Shown: piece after piece, positions 35,302-43,615 of the stretch
Position numbering within the stretch: position 1 is the stretch's first letter
Layout of the letters: every line of letters begins with the position of its first letter
Source of the DNA: an uncultured Kiloniellaceae bacterium
Lineage (GTDB): Bacteria; Pseudomonadota; Alphaproteobacteria; Kiloniellales; Kiloniellaceae
NCBI GenBank assembly: GCA_947500035.1
Contig: CANMQP010000015.1
Span: 62,001-126,000 of the forward strand
DNA length: 64,000 bases
Direction: 5' to 3'
Program-made: the position numbers and the translations under genes
The notes under the pieces: model-generated
Seen by the model: the letters and a program-made list of their open reading frames with translations, nothing else
Told to the model about the DNA's origin: nothing
Databases searched by the model: none

Positions 35302-36882
35302 TCATCCCTGCCGCTGGTCCGCAAACGCTTCAGCGGTATTCAGGAGTTCGTGGATCGGCCTCCCATCCACGTCGGGCAGCTCCACACCCAGCAGCTCTGC
35401 AATCGTGGGGGCGAATTCGATGCAGGTCACCTTCCGCGGAAGCCGCTTTGCCGAAATCCCAGGGCCCTTGGCAACAAAGAGGCCGTCAGGCCTGTGCTCG
35501 CCGGTCCGGCAGTAACTATACTTCCCGGACACATGCCCGATCTTGTTGGAACAAAGCTTCTCGATTGGGGCATCGTTGGTCCAGTCGACAAAGAGATCAG
35601 GCAGATGATCGCGTTCGGGTCCTTCGTAGATCTCGTCGCAACGGTAAATCTCGTTCACCACGGCCTTGCCGGTATCAAGATTGATGATGCCTTTTAGATC
35701 GCTGGTCAATTCATCCAGGAACGCCTCGTATTCGGCACCCGGCTGCACCTGCCCATTGGGTTCCCGGCCCACAAGATTGACGCGGATGCCGGCATGCGCC
35801 GTATTATTGCGTACAAAGAAACACTTGCCCTCGGAGGGAACGATTTTAGGAGGTGGTGTTTTTTCGGTATGGATCGCACCGCGCACCCGGTCTCTAAGAG
35901 GCTGGACGGAATCCCGGAAGGACTGAGGCAGCTTTTGCCAGGCTTTGGTGACGAGGTCATCGACATGATCGATCGCTCCCGGAACCTCAACCGGAATATC
36001 GGCAGGCGCCGCGACACCCAGTGCGATCAGAATCTCGGGCAGCAGAAAATCCGCATTATATTTGGGCCCGATACCATGGTTGGCCAAAAAGATGATCGTG
36101 GTGTCATCGTCAAGACGCTTGAGAATACGTCCGATACCCTCGTCGATCGCCACGTAAACATCTTTCAGCCGATCGCCGACGCCGGCTTCGACCGCTTCAC
36201 CATGGCGGGGATGCTCAGGATCGTGCAAATGCCAAAGCAGATGGCCGCCGCAATGGGCCTCGGTGAAAACCTGGGCAAAGAGATCCCAGTCTTCACGCTG
36301 AACGAAATCCTCCGACAACTCCGCCTTCATCTCGGCGCCGCGGACCAGTTCATCGGCAAAGCGGTCCAATTCATGGATTGGGCGGTCCGCATCGCTGTTG
36401 CCGCTGACCGGATGCAGGCCGAAACGCGAGACGATCTCCCGCCGTAAGGCTTCACTTGAGGCGTGGAACCCGTAGGCTGCGTCATGTGCGCCCCATTCGA
36501 CGGTCTGCAGACCGTTGATATCCGGCGAAACCCGGCTATGGGGAATATCGAGAATACAAGAGCGAATACCCTGTGCGCTCAGGGTTTCCCAGAACTGAGG
36601 CTTTTGCATATGATCACCGGCTTTGCAGCGATAGCTCTCATAGCTGCCCGGTCGCAGCTGTTCCCAGGAATGCACGCGGTTCGTCGCAGGTGTGCAGCCG
36701 GTGATAAAGGATGGCCAATGCGCGCCGACGTAAACACCCGGCAGACCGGTCGTTTCTCCAACCAGTCCGGTCTCAAGAAGCTTCTTAATGTTTGGCAGGT
36801 CACCTGATGCGACCCATTTGGTGATCAGGTCCTTGTCACCGGAACAAATACCAATAAAGGCGACCCTATTTTTTTGCGTCAT
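35302..36882 (-). CDS. Alkaline phosphatase superfamily (type I phosphodiesterase-like) protein with altered metal site
   Basis: 526 residues. The AP-superfamily layout is visible: N-terminal strand VAFIGICSGD, GAHWPSFITGCTPATNRVHSW (usual nucleophile region, TSF-type), WHLHDPEHPRHG (D-x3-H metal pair), and FLANHGIGPKYNADFLLPEIL where most members have D-H-G. The Asp-to-Asn change and the absence of a clear Thr/Ser nucleophile in the WPSF region suggest a modified active site. A C-terminal HVSGKYSYCRTGEHRPDGLFVAKGPGI supplies a late His. The ATG at 36882 was chosen because the preceding 28 codons are not conserved-looking. Lies between a GT2 and a flippase gene; a role in modifying surface glycan with phosphate groups is inference. 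Confidence 0.75.
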   Translation of the reverse strand: MTQKNRVAFIGICSGDKDLITKWVASGDLPNIKKLLETGLVGETTGLPGVYVGAHWPSFITGCTPATNRVHSWEQLRPGSYESYRCKAGDHMQKPQFWETLSAQGIRSCILDIPHSRVSPDINGLQTVEWGAHDAAYGFHASSEALRREIVSRFGLHPVSGNSDADRPIHELDRFADELVRGAEMKAELSEDFVQREDWDLFAQVFTEAHCGGHLLWHLHDPEHPRHGEAVEAGVGDRLKDVYVAIDEGIGRILKRLDDDTTIIFLANHGIGPKYNADFLLPEILIALGVAAPADIPVEVPGAIDHVDDLVTKAWQKLPQSFRDSVQPLRDRVRGAIHTEKTPPPKIVPSEGKCFFVRNNTAHAGIRVNLVGREPNGQVQPGAEYEAFLDELTSDLKGIINLDTGKAVVNEIYRCDEIYEGPERDHLPDLFVDWTNDAPIEKLCSNKIGHVSGKYSYCRTGEHRPDGLFVAKGPGISAKRLPRKVTCIEFAPTIAELLGVELPDVDGRPIHELLNTAEAFADQRQG

Positions 36883-36962
36883 AACATAATATCCATTTTT
36901 AGGCCGCAACCAGGCGTTATGCGCACCTGCCGGAGCCGCTCTGCACAGTCCCGGCGGCCTGT

Positions 36963-37835
36963 TCAACGCAGGAACGCGAGTCCCCGCAAAAGATGAAAGC
37001 TGTAAATGCAGAAGAAACGGAAATTCGATGCAACCTTAGAGCCATCGCTGCGTTTTCGGGGCAGCAGGAGCGCGCGAAGCTCCCAGTAAACCTGTCTAAT
37101 CAAGTCTCGGTCACCGGCGTTAATGTGTTTCGCGAATAAAGCCGCCCGCCCCTGAGTGTAATTGGATTTAAGGGCTTGGATGTCGGCTTCCGCTCTGCGG
37201 CCATGCGCGTGCTCGATCAATATTCGGGGATCATAGATGACCTTGCCGCCGCTCTTAAGGACCCGGTAAAAGAAATCGTGATCCTCGCCTGCTTTGAAGC
37301 GGCCGCCCGCTCCCATTGAGGCATCAAAGGTGCCAACCCGGCTGATTGCGGCGGCTGAAACTGCAAAATTGCAGCCGATCAACCGGCTAAAGAGGTCATC
37401 AAGTGTTTGCACATGGTAGAGATCCTGAAATCGCCGGACGGAAATCTCGTGATCTTTGGGATCGTAGAGTTCGACACGGCCGCCCACGAGCGCCAGATCG
37501 GGCTCCTCCTGAAAGATATGAGCAATTGCCTTGAGCCATCCCCTGTCGACCATGCAGTCATCATCTGTAAAGGTTAGAATATCATACCGCGCCGCACGGA
37601 TGCCCGCGTTCCGGGCTGAGGAGACACCTGCAATCGGCTCAAAAATGTACCGCAACGGCAACTCAGTGCCGGCAATCAGATCCTTGACCACCTGCGCCGT
37701 GTCGTCGCTGGAGCCATTGTCCACAAGGATCATTTCCCATTGCGCAACGCCCGACAGGTCAAGCTGTTCGAAGCGACGCAAGCACTTTTCAAGCTGGGAC
37801 GCGCGGTTTCGCGTGGCAATGACAACCGAGATCAT
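36963..37835 (-). CDS. GT2 family glycosyltransferase (first of two paralogs)
   Basis: 290 residues from the ATG at 37835 (MISVVIATRNRASQLEKCL); the frame extends to 37949 with a leader that has no ribosome-binding site. GT-A fold motifs: ILVDNGSSDDTAQV, RNAGIRAARYDILTFTDDDCMVD (metal-binding D-D-D), GGRFKAGEDHDFFYRV (catalytic region), and a basic C-terminus. It is closely similar, residue for residue in many blocks, to the protein encoded at 38629-39522, indicating a tandem duplication separated by a hairpin-rich spacer. Donor and acceptor are unknown. Forms a run with the phosphatase-superfamily and flippase genes. Confidence 0.93.
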   Translation of the reverse strand: MISVVIATRNRASQLEKCLRRFEQLDLSGVAQWEMILVDNGSSDDTAQVVKDLIAGTELPLRYIFEPIAGVSSARNAGIRAARYDILTFTDDDCMVDRGWLKAIAHIFQEEPDLALVGGRVELYDPKDHEISVRRFQDLYHVQTLDDLFSRLIGCNFAVSAAAISRVGTFDASMGAGGRFKAGEDHDFFYRVLKSGGKVIYDPRILIEHAHGRRAEADIQALKSNYTQGRAALFAKHINAGDRDLIRQVYWELRALLLPRKRSDGSKVASNFRFFCIYSFHLLRGLAFLR

Positions 37836-38628
37836 CGGCGGCACCCCACAGCTGGTCGCCTTATGACTTCGATAGAAGTCAGGTTCCAGTTTTCTTGACG
37901 TTGCCGAGACATTCGAACCACCCAAAGCCGCATCTCCGCGCTGTTGCATGGAGATAAGAAATACCTGGCGAGGATGAATTAGGTCTCAAAGCCGCGAATG
38001 CGCTCCCGTCGGCCGAAAGCCAAGGGAGTCTTCAAACAAAACGGTCAATCGAGTTGCACCGAGTAGAAAACGCCGTTTCCCCAGACATGCCCGCATCAAT
38101 ACCTCGCCGTTGATAATCGATGCGTAGCAAAATTTTCTAAATATTAAATAAATTCTCCGGTTGTCTGGCAAGCGTAATTACGCATTTTCTACTATCAATA
38201 ATACGAGAAGAGGCGAAATCATCCCTCCGTCGGCCAGCAACAGCTCTTGGCCCAGTCCATAAGTCGGTTCAAATGCCAAAAGGTTCAAAAAAGCCGGGAA
38301 AGAATCTGCAATCTTTGGGATATCGGTGGCTTAGCGCTTCAGTCCCTATTTCAACAGCGCAGAAAATAGCGGCCTGGGAAGGTCGAGTCGCGGCGGTTGC
38401 AAGACCTAGTGTGATGTTTCTGAAGTTCGCCGCATAATATGCGGCGAATTTAAGAGACTGAATCACACTAGCTTCAATGAGTTAGTGTCCCATTGAATCT
38501 GAAATTCAATGAAGTGAATTTCAGATTCGGGATACTGGGTCGAACGAGAACGACGCCGCCATTTCACAGAACGGACGCGAGAATCTGGTGCAGCCGGAGC
38601 CGGGGCTGGAGGTGGAGCTGGGACTGGT
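37836..38628. other. Non-coding spacer between the GT2 paralogs
   Basis: About 790 bp, with an AT-rich middle section (38090-38260) and no convincing gene. Its last 225 bp hold the nested hairpin element annotated separately at 38406-38528, followed by GC-rich sequence up to the upstream paralog's 3' end. The promoter for the downstream GT2 operon probably lies here, but I could not identify a reliable -35/-10 pair. Confidence 0.5.
38406..38528. repeat. Nested inverted-repeat (hairpin) element
   Basis: Three perfect stems in 123 bp. The outer one is CTAGTGTGAT (38406-38415) with ATCACACTAG (38462-38471). Inside it TTCGCCGCAT (38426-38435) pairs with ATGCGGCGAA (38439-38448) over a 3-nt loop. 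Next to it GAATCTGAAATTCA (38495-38508) pairs with TGAATTTCAGATTC (38515-38528) over 6 nt. TTCAATGA occurs twice as a direct repeat. No T-run follows any stem. It may be a small structured RNA, a REP/MITE-like element or an mRNA processing site; which is unknown. Confidence 0.75.
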
Positions 38629-39522
38629 TCAGTGCAGAAAAAGGAAACCCCGCACAAGATTGGTCAGGTAGATGCGGGCTGCACCGGGCTCCGGCGTGGT
38701 CAGGGCTCCATCGGGCCGTTGGCGCGACGAGAGATAGGCGCAGAGTTCCCAATATGCGCGCTTGATCAACCTGCGATCACCAGCCCGGATGTGCTTTCCG
38801 AAGATCGTAGCCCGGCCCTTGACGTAGTTTGCCTTAAGAGCCTGCACTTCGTCTTGCGCGCGCCGCCCATGGGCGTGCTCGACCCTCACAGAGGGTTCGT
38901 AGACGACTTTCCCTCCGCCCTTCAGAACGCGATAGAAAAGCTCGTGGTCCTCGCCAGCCTTGAAACGTGTCCCCGGACCCATCGCCGTATCGAAGGCGCC
39001 CGCCCCGGCAAGGGCAGCTGCCGATATCGCAATGTTACAGCCGATCAGGCGGGTAAACATGTCGTCTATGGTCTTTATCTCGTAACGGTCGTCGAAACGG
39101 CGTATCGAAATTTCGTAGTCTTCCGGATCAAAAAGATCGACTCGCCCGCCGACCATGGCCACAGCCGGGTCATCGGCAAAAACCTGCTGAATCGAGTGAA
39201 GCCATGAAGGGTCGACCCGGCAGTCATCGTCAGTAAAAGCAAGGATGTCATGGCGCGCAGCGCGAATGCCAGCGTTGCGGGCAGCTGATACGCCCGGCGT
39301 CGGTTCGAAGATATAACTCAAGGGAAAGTCACACTGCGCCTGCAGCGCCTTGATGCGTTCGGCAGTGTCGTCAGTTGAGCCGTTATCGACGACAATAAGT
39401 TCCCAGGCTGCCCCTGGTTTGGGCGCAAGATCGAGAAATCGCTCGATGCACTTGGCAATTTGCTCAGAGCGATTAAGCGTTGCGATGACGACAGAGACCG
39501 AACTCGTGCCATATTGCGACAT
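38629..39522 (-). CDS. GT2 family glycosyltransferase (second paralog)
   Basis: 297 residues, GT-A fold: SVVIATLNRSEQIAKCIERF, LIVVDNGSTDDTAERI, RNAGIRAARHDILAFTDDDCRVD, GTRFKAGEDHELFYRVL, and a C-terminal VRVEHAHGRRAQDEVQALK block shared with the 36963-37835 gene. Both paralogs also end in a similar hydrophobic LRGL/VRGF-FLFL segment. The order paralog-element-paralog suggests duplication followed by element insertion or in-situ divergence. It probably adds one sugar to a surface glycan exported by the flippase. The start ATG at 39522 agrees with the family N-terminus. Confidence 0.93.
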   Translation of the reverse strand: MSQYGTSSVSVVIATLNRSEQIAKCIERFLDLAPKPGAAWELIVVDNGSTDDTAERIKALQAQCDFPLSYIFEPTPGVSAARNAGIRAARHDILAFTDDDCRVDPSWLHSIQQVFADDPAVAMVGGRVDLFDPEDYEISIRRFDDRYEIKTIDDMFTRLIGCNIAISAAALAGAGAFDTAMGPGTRFKAGEDHELFYRVLKGGGKVVYEPSVRVEHAHGRRAQDEVQALKANYVKGRATIFGKHIRAGDRRLIKRAYWELCAYLSSRQRPDGALTTPEPGAARIYLTNLVRGFLFLH

Positions 39523-40274
39523 AATAATAAACTTCGCCTCAGGAGGCCTCGGCTAAAGACCGCGTTAAAAAAACGGTAACACTGAACACTCGGAAGTTCA
39601 TGTCCAATAGCGTGAAAGCCCTTATGGAAATACCAAACTTCATACGAATTTCCTTTGCCGATCTCCAGTCAATACTGCCTTAGGCCCAAATAATACACAG
39701 CAGGAACGCGCTCTCCCGGACATAAACAAGAAAACTATTGAACAGCAGTCGATCCCGAGTCGCGGATACGCGCTAACCCTCATGTCTTTCAGGATACAAT
39801 CGTTTCGCTGCGTTCCCGCGACAGCTTTGGGGGGTAATTGCGCAGCAGCACCAGGATGATCAAATGTGCTTCAGACTGAGCAGAGTTGAGGTTGGAGCCG
39901 GCCAAATCTGACAATGCCCAAATCTGAAAATGCTCAAATCTGACGCCGTTCAAATCTGACCCTGTTCAAATCTGACTCCGCCCGAGGTTTCTTTGGCGCG
40001 AGGTTTCTCTGAGGCGAGCCCGTTACAGAGCGGCCAAGACCTTGCCCAAACGGGCGTCTCCCGTGCAAAGCCCCTGAGATCGTGCCCGAGCCGGAAGGTG
40101 ACGTCCGGACGCTTAAACCCGCGGCGAGCCAGGTCCTGTCCGCCAGTAACAAGCGCACGCCATCTGCGAGGCCTTCAGGCCCTTGCATTCTGATCGACCC
40201 TTCATATATTAATTTTCGAATATGTTATGATGTAGTGTTTTCAGTTTCAGCTGCATGGCCGGAGGAGAGATCAG
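39523..40274. other. Non-coding spacer with tandem repeats and a possible decayed gene
   Basis: About 750 bp without a credible intact gene. It holds the 16-bp tandem repeats at 39903-39982 and, from ~40000 to 40180, GC-rich sequence that reads for ~40 codons like protein on the minus strand before stops intervene, as in an eroded gene. The last 75 bp before the rhodanese gene turn AT-rich (TATATTAATTTTC, then TATGAT at 40224), the probable promoter. Confidence 0.5.
39903..39982. repeat. Five 16-bp tandem repeats (CAAATCTGA core)
   Basis: CAAATCTGA begins at 39903, 39919, 39935, 39951 and 39967, a strict 16-bp period. The 7-nt remainder varies (for example CAATGCC, AAATGCT, CGCCGTT, CCCTGTT, CTCCGCC). 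On the other strand the unit reads GTCAGATTTGAACAGG-like, a form I recall in dispersed repeats of proteobacterial genomes. It is neither a CRISPR (no constant spacers of 30-40 bp) nor an evident origin. Confidence 0.85.
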
Positions 40275-40850
40275 ATGTCAGGCGCCCTACAAGAAGTCGA
40301 CGCGGTCACCGCAAAGAGCTGGCTGGACCAGGGCAAAGCGCGGCTGTTCGACATTCGCGAAGCGGATGAGTTTCATAGAGAGCACATCCCCGGCGCCCAG
40401 CTGATTCCGCGCGCCGAACTCGAGGGCTGGAAGCCCGGCCAGGACGAGACCGGGACAAGGATCGCGGTCTTCCACTGCAACAGCGGGCAGCGCACACGCG
40501 AGGCCGGCTCACAGATCCAGAGCTGCGGTTACCCGGAGGTTTATGCGCTGAAGGGTGGCCTGGCCGCCTGGAAGTCAGCGGGCCTGACAACGGAGCTGAA
40601 TCGCAAAGCGCCCATAAGCCTGCAACGACAGGTCCAGATCACAGCGGGCAGCATGGTCGTGATCGGCCTCCTCCTGGCGTGGCTGGTTTCGCCCTGGTTC
40701 ACGCTTCTGAGCGGTTTCGTCGGCGCCGGGTTGATTTTCGCGGGCCTGTCGAATACCTGCGCACTGGCGAGCATCCTGGCGCAGATGCCTTATAATCGCA
40801 GGGAAATTTCCCCCACAGAAAATCCACCTCCCGAAGCCGCCGCGCGCTAG
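40275..40850 (+). CDS. Rhodanese-DUF2892 inner-membrane protein (YgaP-like)
   Basis: 191 residues: an N-terminal rhodanese domain (LFDIREADEFHREHIPGAQLIP, active-site loop FHCNSGQRT with persulfide Cys near residue 74) and a C-terminal DUF2892 pair of membrane helices (GSMVVIGLLLAWLV and LLSGFVGAGLIFAG) with LSNTCALASILAQMPYNR. The domain order and length match YgaP, a membrane rhodanese whose genes are often repressed by a BigR/ArsR sulfide sensor. No sensor gene is adjacent. The stop overlaps the convergent nickel permease stop by 4 bp. Confidence 0.9.
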   Translation: MSGALQEVDAVTAKSWLDQGKARLFDIREADEFHREHIPGAQLIPRAELEGWKPGQDETGTRIAVFHCNSGQRTREAGSQIQSCGYPEVYALKGGLAAWKSAGLTTELNRKAPISLQRQVQITAGSMVVIGLLLAWLVSPWFTLLSGFVGAGLIFAGLSNTCALASILAQMPYNRREISPTENPPPEAAAR

Positions 40851-41569
40851 CTCCAGCCCGCGCTCTCAAGCAACGTCATGGAGCCGACCAGAATTGTGAC
40901 GCAGCCGATAGCGCCCTGCAGGATGTGGTTGCTCCAGGTCATGGCCCGGGCGGACCAGACCAGCGGGACGGCGATGGCGACCGAGAGACATCCCATGCCG
41001 ACGATCGAACCGGCCCCGAAAAGCGCCACGTAGCCCACCCCGATCCAGGGCGACTCAACGCTGGAGACCACGAGGACCAGCAAGGCCGCCGAACCCGCCA
41101 TGCCATGGATCAGGCCGACGAAAAGACTGCGCCAGGCAATCCCGCCGGGATTTTTGGCCGCGTGCCTATGCACGTGAGCATGTTTGACCGGGCTGTGCGG
41201 CCCGGTTTCACCGCGGTGGCTGTGGGCGTGAATGTGCCGGACTCCATCGTCATGACGGTGGACGTGAAAGTGGACCCGGTCGCGCAGCATGCGCCAGATC
41301 ACATAAACCCCCAGCAGAATCAGCATGATGCCCACTGCGCCCTCAAGCCAGCGCTCCACCCCCGCGCTGATGGTCGCGCCCAGCGCCAGGGCCGCGCCGG
41401 CGAAAAGGAAAAGGGTCAGGGTGTGGCCGACGCCCCAGGTGACCCCGTGCTTGACGATGTCGCGCATCCCGCTGCGCCGGGCCGCGATGCTGGAGACAGC
41501 CGCCACGTGGTCGGCCTCCAAAGCGTGCTGCATGCCGATCAGAAAGCCCAAACCCAAAATACCCAGCAT
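40847..41569 (-). CDS. Nickel/cobalt permease (NicO/UreH-type) with His-rich loop
   Basis: About 240 residues with six or seven membrane helices. The metal-binding helix near the N-terminus reads IGMQHALEADHVAAV (H-x4-D-H), the NiCoT/NicO signature, and a second conserved region reads FVGLIHGMAGSAALLVL. The cytoplasmic loop between carries a dozen or more histidines in about 45 residues (HVHRHDDGVRHIHAHSH, then HAHVHRHA), expected to bind Ni or Co. Start chosen at 41569 (MLGILGLGFL); the frame extends to a GTG at 41653. Imports or exports divalent metal; direction is not clear from sequence. No nickel-enzyme gene is linked. Confidence 0.85.
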   Translation of the reverse strand: MLGILGLGFLIGMQHALEADHVAAVSSIAARRSGMRDIVKHGVTWGVGHTLTLFLFAGAALALGATISAGVERWLEGAVGIMLILLGVYVIWRMLRDRVHFHVHRHDDGVRHIHAHSHRGETGPHSPVKHAHVHRHAAKNPGGIAWRSLFVGLIHGMAGSAALLVLVVSSVESPWIGVGYVALFGAGSIVGMGCLSVAIAVPLVWSARAMTWSNHILQGAIGCVTILVGSMTLLESAGWS

Positions 41570-41678
41570 CGCCCTGAAATTCCTTAAAAAAAAATACCGA
41601 CTGCGAGCTTTGCACCCCGGCATGCCGGCCTCGCCCCGTCCGTTTGCGACCACGACTCCGCGCGCCGCAGCATCCTAG

Positions 41679-41933
41679 ATGAGCGTCCCGGGGTTGGACA
41701 TCACTTTGATGGTTGCGGCGATCGTTCCGGTGATATCTGCGGCGGTCGTCCTGGTTCGGTGCGACAGCAGAAAGGCCGGACGGCACGCACCCGTTTATCC
41801 CCAAAGTTTTGACCGTCAAAAGTCACCGCCGCTAACCGCGAATTCATTTTTGCCTGTCAACATGACATACAAATGCCACAGCGCAGGGCAGGAAATCGCT
41901 TTTGAGATTTCCCATGCCGGCGCCAGCCGATGA
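41679..41933 (+). CDS. Small membrane-anchored hypothetical ORF
   Basis: 84-codon frame with a hydrophobic N-terminal segment (LMVAAIVPVISAAVVLV) followed by a hydrophilic remainder that resembles no family I know. It starts 109 bp beyond the start codon of the divergent nickel permease gene and its TGA overlaps the ATG of the next tiny ORF as ATGA. The ribosome-binding site is weak and codon use in the second half is unconvincing, so it may be spurious. Confidence 0.35.
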   Translation: MSVPGLDITLMVAAIVPVISAAVVLVRCDSRKAGRHAPVYPQSFDRQKSPPLTANSFLPVNMTYKCHSAGQEIAFEISHAGASR

Positions 41934-42052
41934 AGAGACCGACCGTGCCCGACCCTAGAAGCCCAGGCGACAGATTCGACAAGTTTATCACCATGGGTCT
42001 GATCGTCGTTGCGGGGCTGCTGGCGGTCATCTCCATCCTCCCGGGCGCCTAA
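41930..42052 (+). CDS. Forty-residue single-helix membrane peptide
   Basis: 40 residues: a charged N-terminus (MKRPTVPDPRSPGDRFDKFI) and one predicted membrane helix (MGLIVVAGLLAVISILPGA). The composition and net N-terminal charge resemble genuine small membrane proteins more than chance translation, and codon choice matches the GC-rich neighbours. It shares an ATGA overlap with the 84-codon ORF upstream. Function unknown; proximity to a nickel permease is the only clue. Confidence 0.5.
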   Translation: MKRPTVPDPRSPGDRFDKFITMGLIVVAGLLAVISILPGA

Positions 42053-42288
42053 CGCCTGTCGGCCGAGATTTGATCCCGAAATCAGCCGGAACTTGATCCC
42101 GCCATCAGAATGTGAGAAACGATCCGCCCCCCGGCGCGTGTGACCGTTCCGCGATCACGCCCGGGGGATCGATCCGGAGGCCCCGCGCGGAAAACCCGCC
42201 GCGACGGCTGACGGAGGCTTGGCCTGTGCGCAATCGCCGGCCCGGAGACGCCATTGCGGCAGGTGAAAGCAAATCAGGGGAGCGAATC

Positions 42289-43593
42289 ATGACGTCCAGC
42301 CTCGGCCTCGACTTCGGGACCACCAACACGGTGGTCACCCTGCCCGCCGCACCGGGAAGCACAGGCGGCGCGGCCCCGGTGGTTTTCGAGCATAACCAGC
42401 AGGATTTCTCAGCCTTCCGCTCGGTCCTCTCCTTCTGGACCGACGAGAGCCTGCCGAAGAGTCCCATCGAGTCGGACGCCGGCCCCTGGGCCATCGAGCA
42501 CTTTATCGAGAACCCGGGCGACTGCCGCTTTCTGCAGTCCCTGAAGTCCTTCGCGGCCAGCCCGCTCTTTTCCGAGACCCGGATCTACGGTCAGCGCTTC
42601 AGCTTCGAAGCCCTGATGGCGAAGTTCCTGACGCTGATGCAGGCGCGTGCCGGATCGCAGATCGAGACGCTGCCGCCCCGTCTGGTCGTGGGCCGTCCCG
42701 TGGAATTCGCCGGCAGCGCGCCGGACCCGAAACTTGCCCTGGAGCGCTACCGCACGGCGCTGGCCAGGTTTGGCGCGGAGGACGTCCGCTTTGTCTATGA
42801 ACCTGTCGCGGCGGCCTTCTTCTTCGCCCAGCGCCTGACGAAAGACGCGACGGTTCTAGTGGCGGATTTCGGCGGCGGCACCAGCGACTTCTCGCTCATG
42901 CGCTTCGAGGTCAAGGGCAAGAAGTTGCAGACTCACGCCCTCGCCTCCTCCGGCGTCGGAGTCGCGGGCGATACCTTTGACTTCCATATTATCGACAAGC
43001 TGATCTCGCCCAGCCTGGGCAAGGGCACGACCTACAGCTCGGGCAGCCAGGATCTCCTGCTGCCCAACCGATTCTTCACCGCTTTCGCGCGCTGGAGCGA
43101 GCTGTCGGTCCTGAAAACCTCACGGGATTTCCGGGAGCTCAGGAAGCTGCTGCGCAGCAGTAACGAGCCGGAGCGTCTGCAGAACTTCATCGATCTGGTC
43201 GAGGGCGACCAGGGTTACGCGCTTTACAAGGCGGTGTCCGAGGCAAAGGCCCGGCTCTCCAGCAGCGATGAAACCGACCTGAATTTCACCTGGGAAGACG
43301 TGGAGCTCGACTTCACGCTCCGGCGCGACGACTTCGAGCATTGGATTGCCGGTGACCTGCAGAAGATGAGCAGCGCCGTCGACACCGCGATGCAGCGCGC
43401 CAGCCTGAAAAACGGCGAGGTGGACAAGGTCTTCCTGACCGGCGGCAGCTCCTTCGTCCCCGCCGTGCGCCGGATGTTCGAGGATCGCTTCGGCGCGGAG
43501 AAGATCGAAACCGGCGACGAACTGGTCTCCATCGCCCACGGGCTCGCATTGATCGGCGAGAGCGACGACATCCAACGCTGGTGCGCGCCGTAG
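42289..43593 (+). CDS. HSP70-family protein, YegD-like
   Basis: 434 residues, actin/HSP70 ATPase fold only, without the DnaK peptide-binding domain. Nucleotide-binding signatures: SLGLDFGTTNTVV (phosphate 1), VADFGGGTSDFSL (phosphate 2), FLTGGSSFVPAVRRMF (adenosine loop). Length and content match YegD, a DnaK paralog of unknown client. The start at 42289 is set by GGGGAG six bases upstream; the frame is open to 42112. Stands alone between the small ORFs and a convergent Nudix gene, so context does not help. Confidence 0.93.
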   Translation: MTSSLGLDFGTTNTVVTLPAAPGSTGGAAPVVFEHNQQDFSAFRSVLSFWTDESLPKSPIESDAGPWAIEHFIENPGDCRFLQSLKSFAASPLFSETRIYGQRFSFEALMAKFLTLMQARAGSQIETLPPRLVVGRPVEFAGSAPDPKLALERYRTALARFGAEDVRFVYEPVAAAFFFAQRLTKDATVLVADFGGGTSDFSLMRFEVKGKKLQTHALASSGVGVAGDTFDFHIIDKLISPSLGKGTTYSSGSQDLLLPNRFFTAFARWSELSVLKTSRDFRELRKLLRSSNEPERLQNFIDLVEGDQGYALYKAVSEAKARLSSSDETDLNFTWEDVELDFTLRRDDFEHWIAGDLQKMSSAVDTAMQRASLKNGEVDKVFLTGGSSFVPAVRRMFEDRFGAEKIETGDELVSIAHGLALIGESDDIQRWCAP

Positions 43594-43615
43594 TCTTGCG
43601 AGTATCGGTGTACTC

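Noticed and set aside
39903-39982. CRISPR array
   Set aside because: Repeat period is 16 bp with 9-bp cores and no spacer-length sequence between copies; no cas gene nearby.
39903-39982. Plasmid origin iterons
   Set aside because: No Rep-type or partition gene lies nearby, and the surrounding genes are chromosomal in character.
39934-40188. 84-codon minus-strand frame as a gene
   Set aside because: It reads through the tandem repeats and has no ribosome-binding site. Another frame looks somewhat more protein-like, so a decayed gene is more plausible than either frame being intact.
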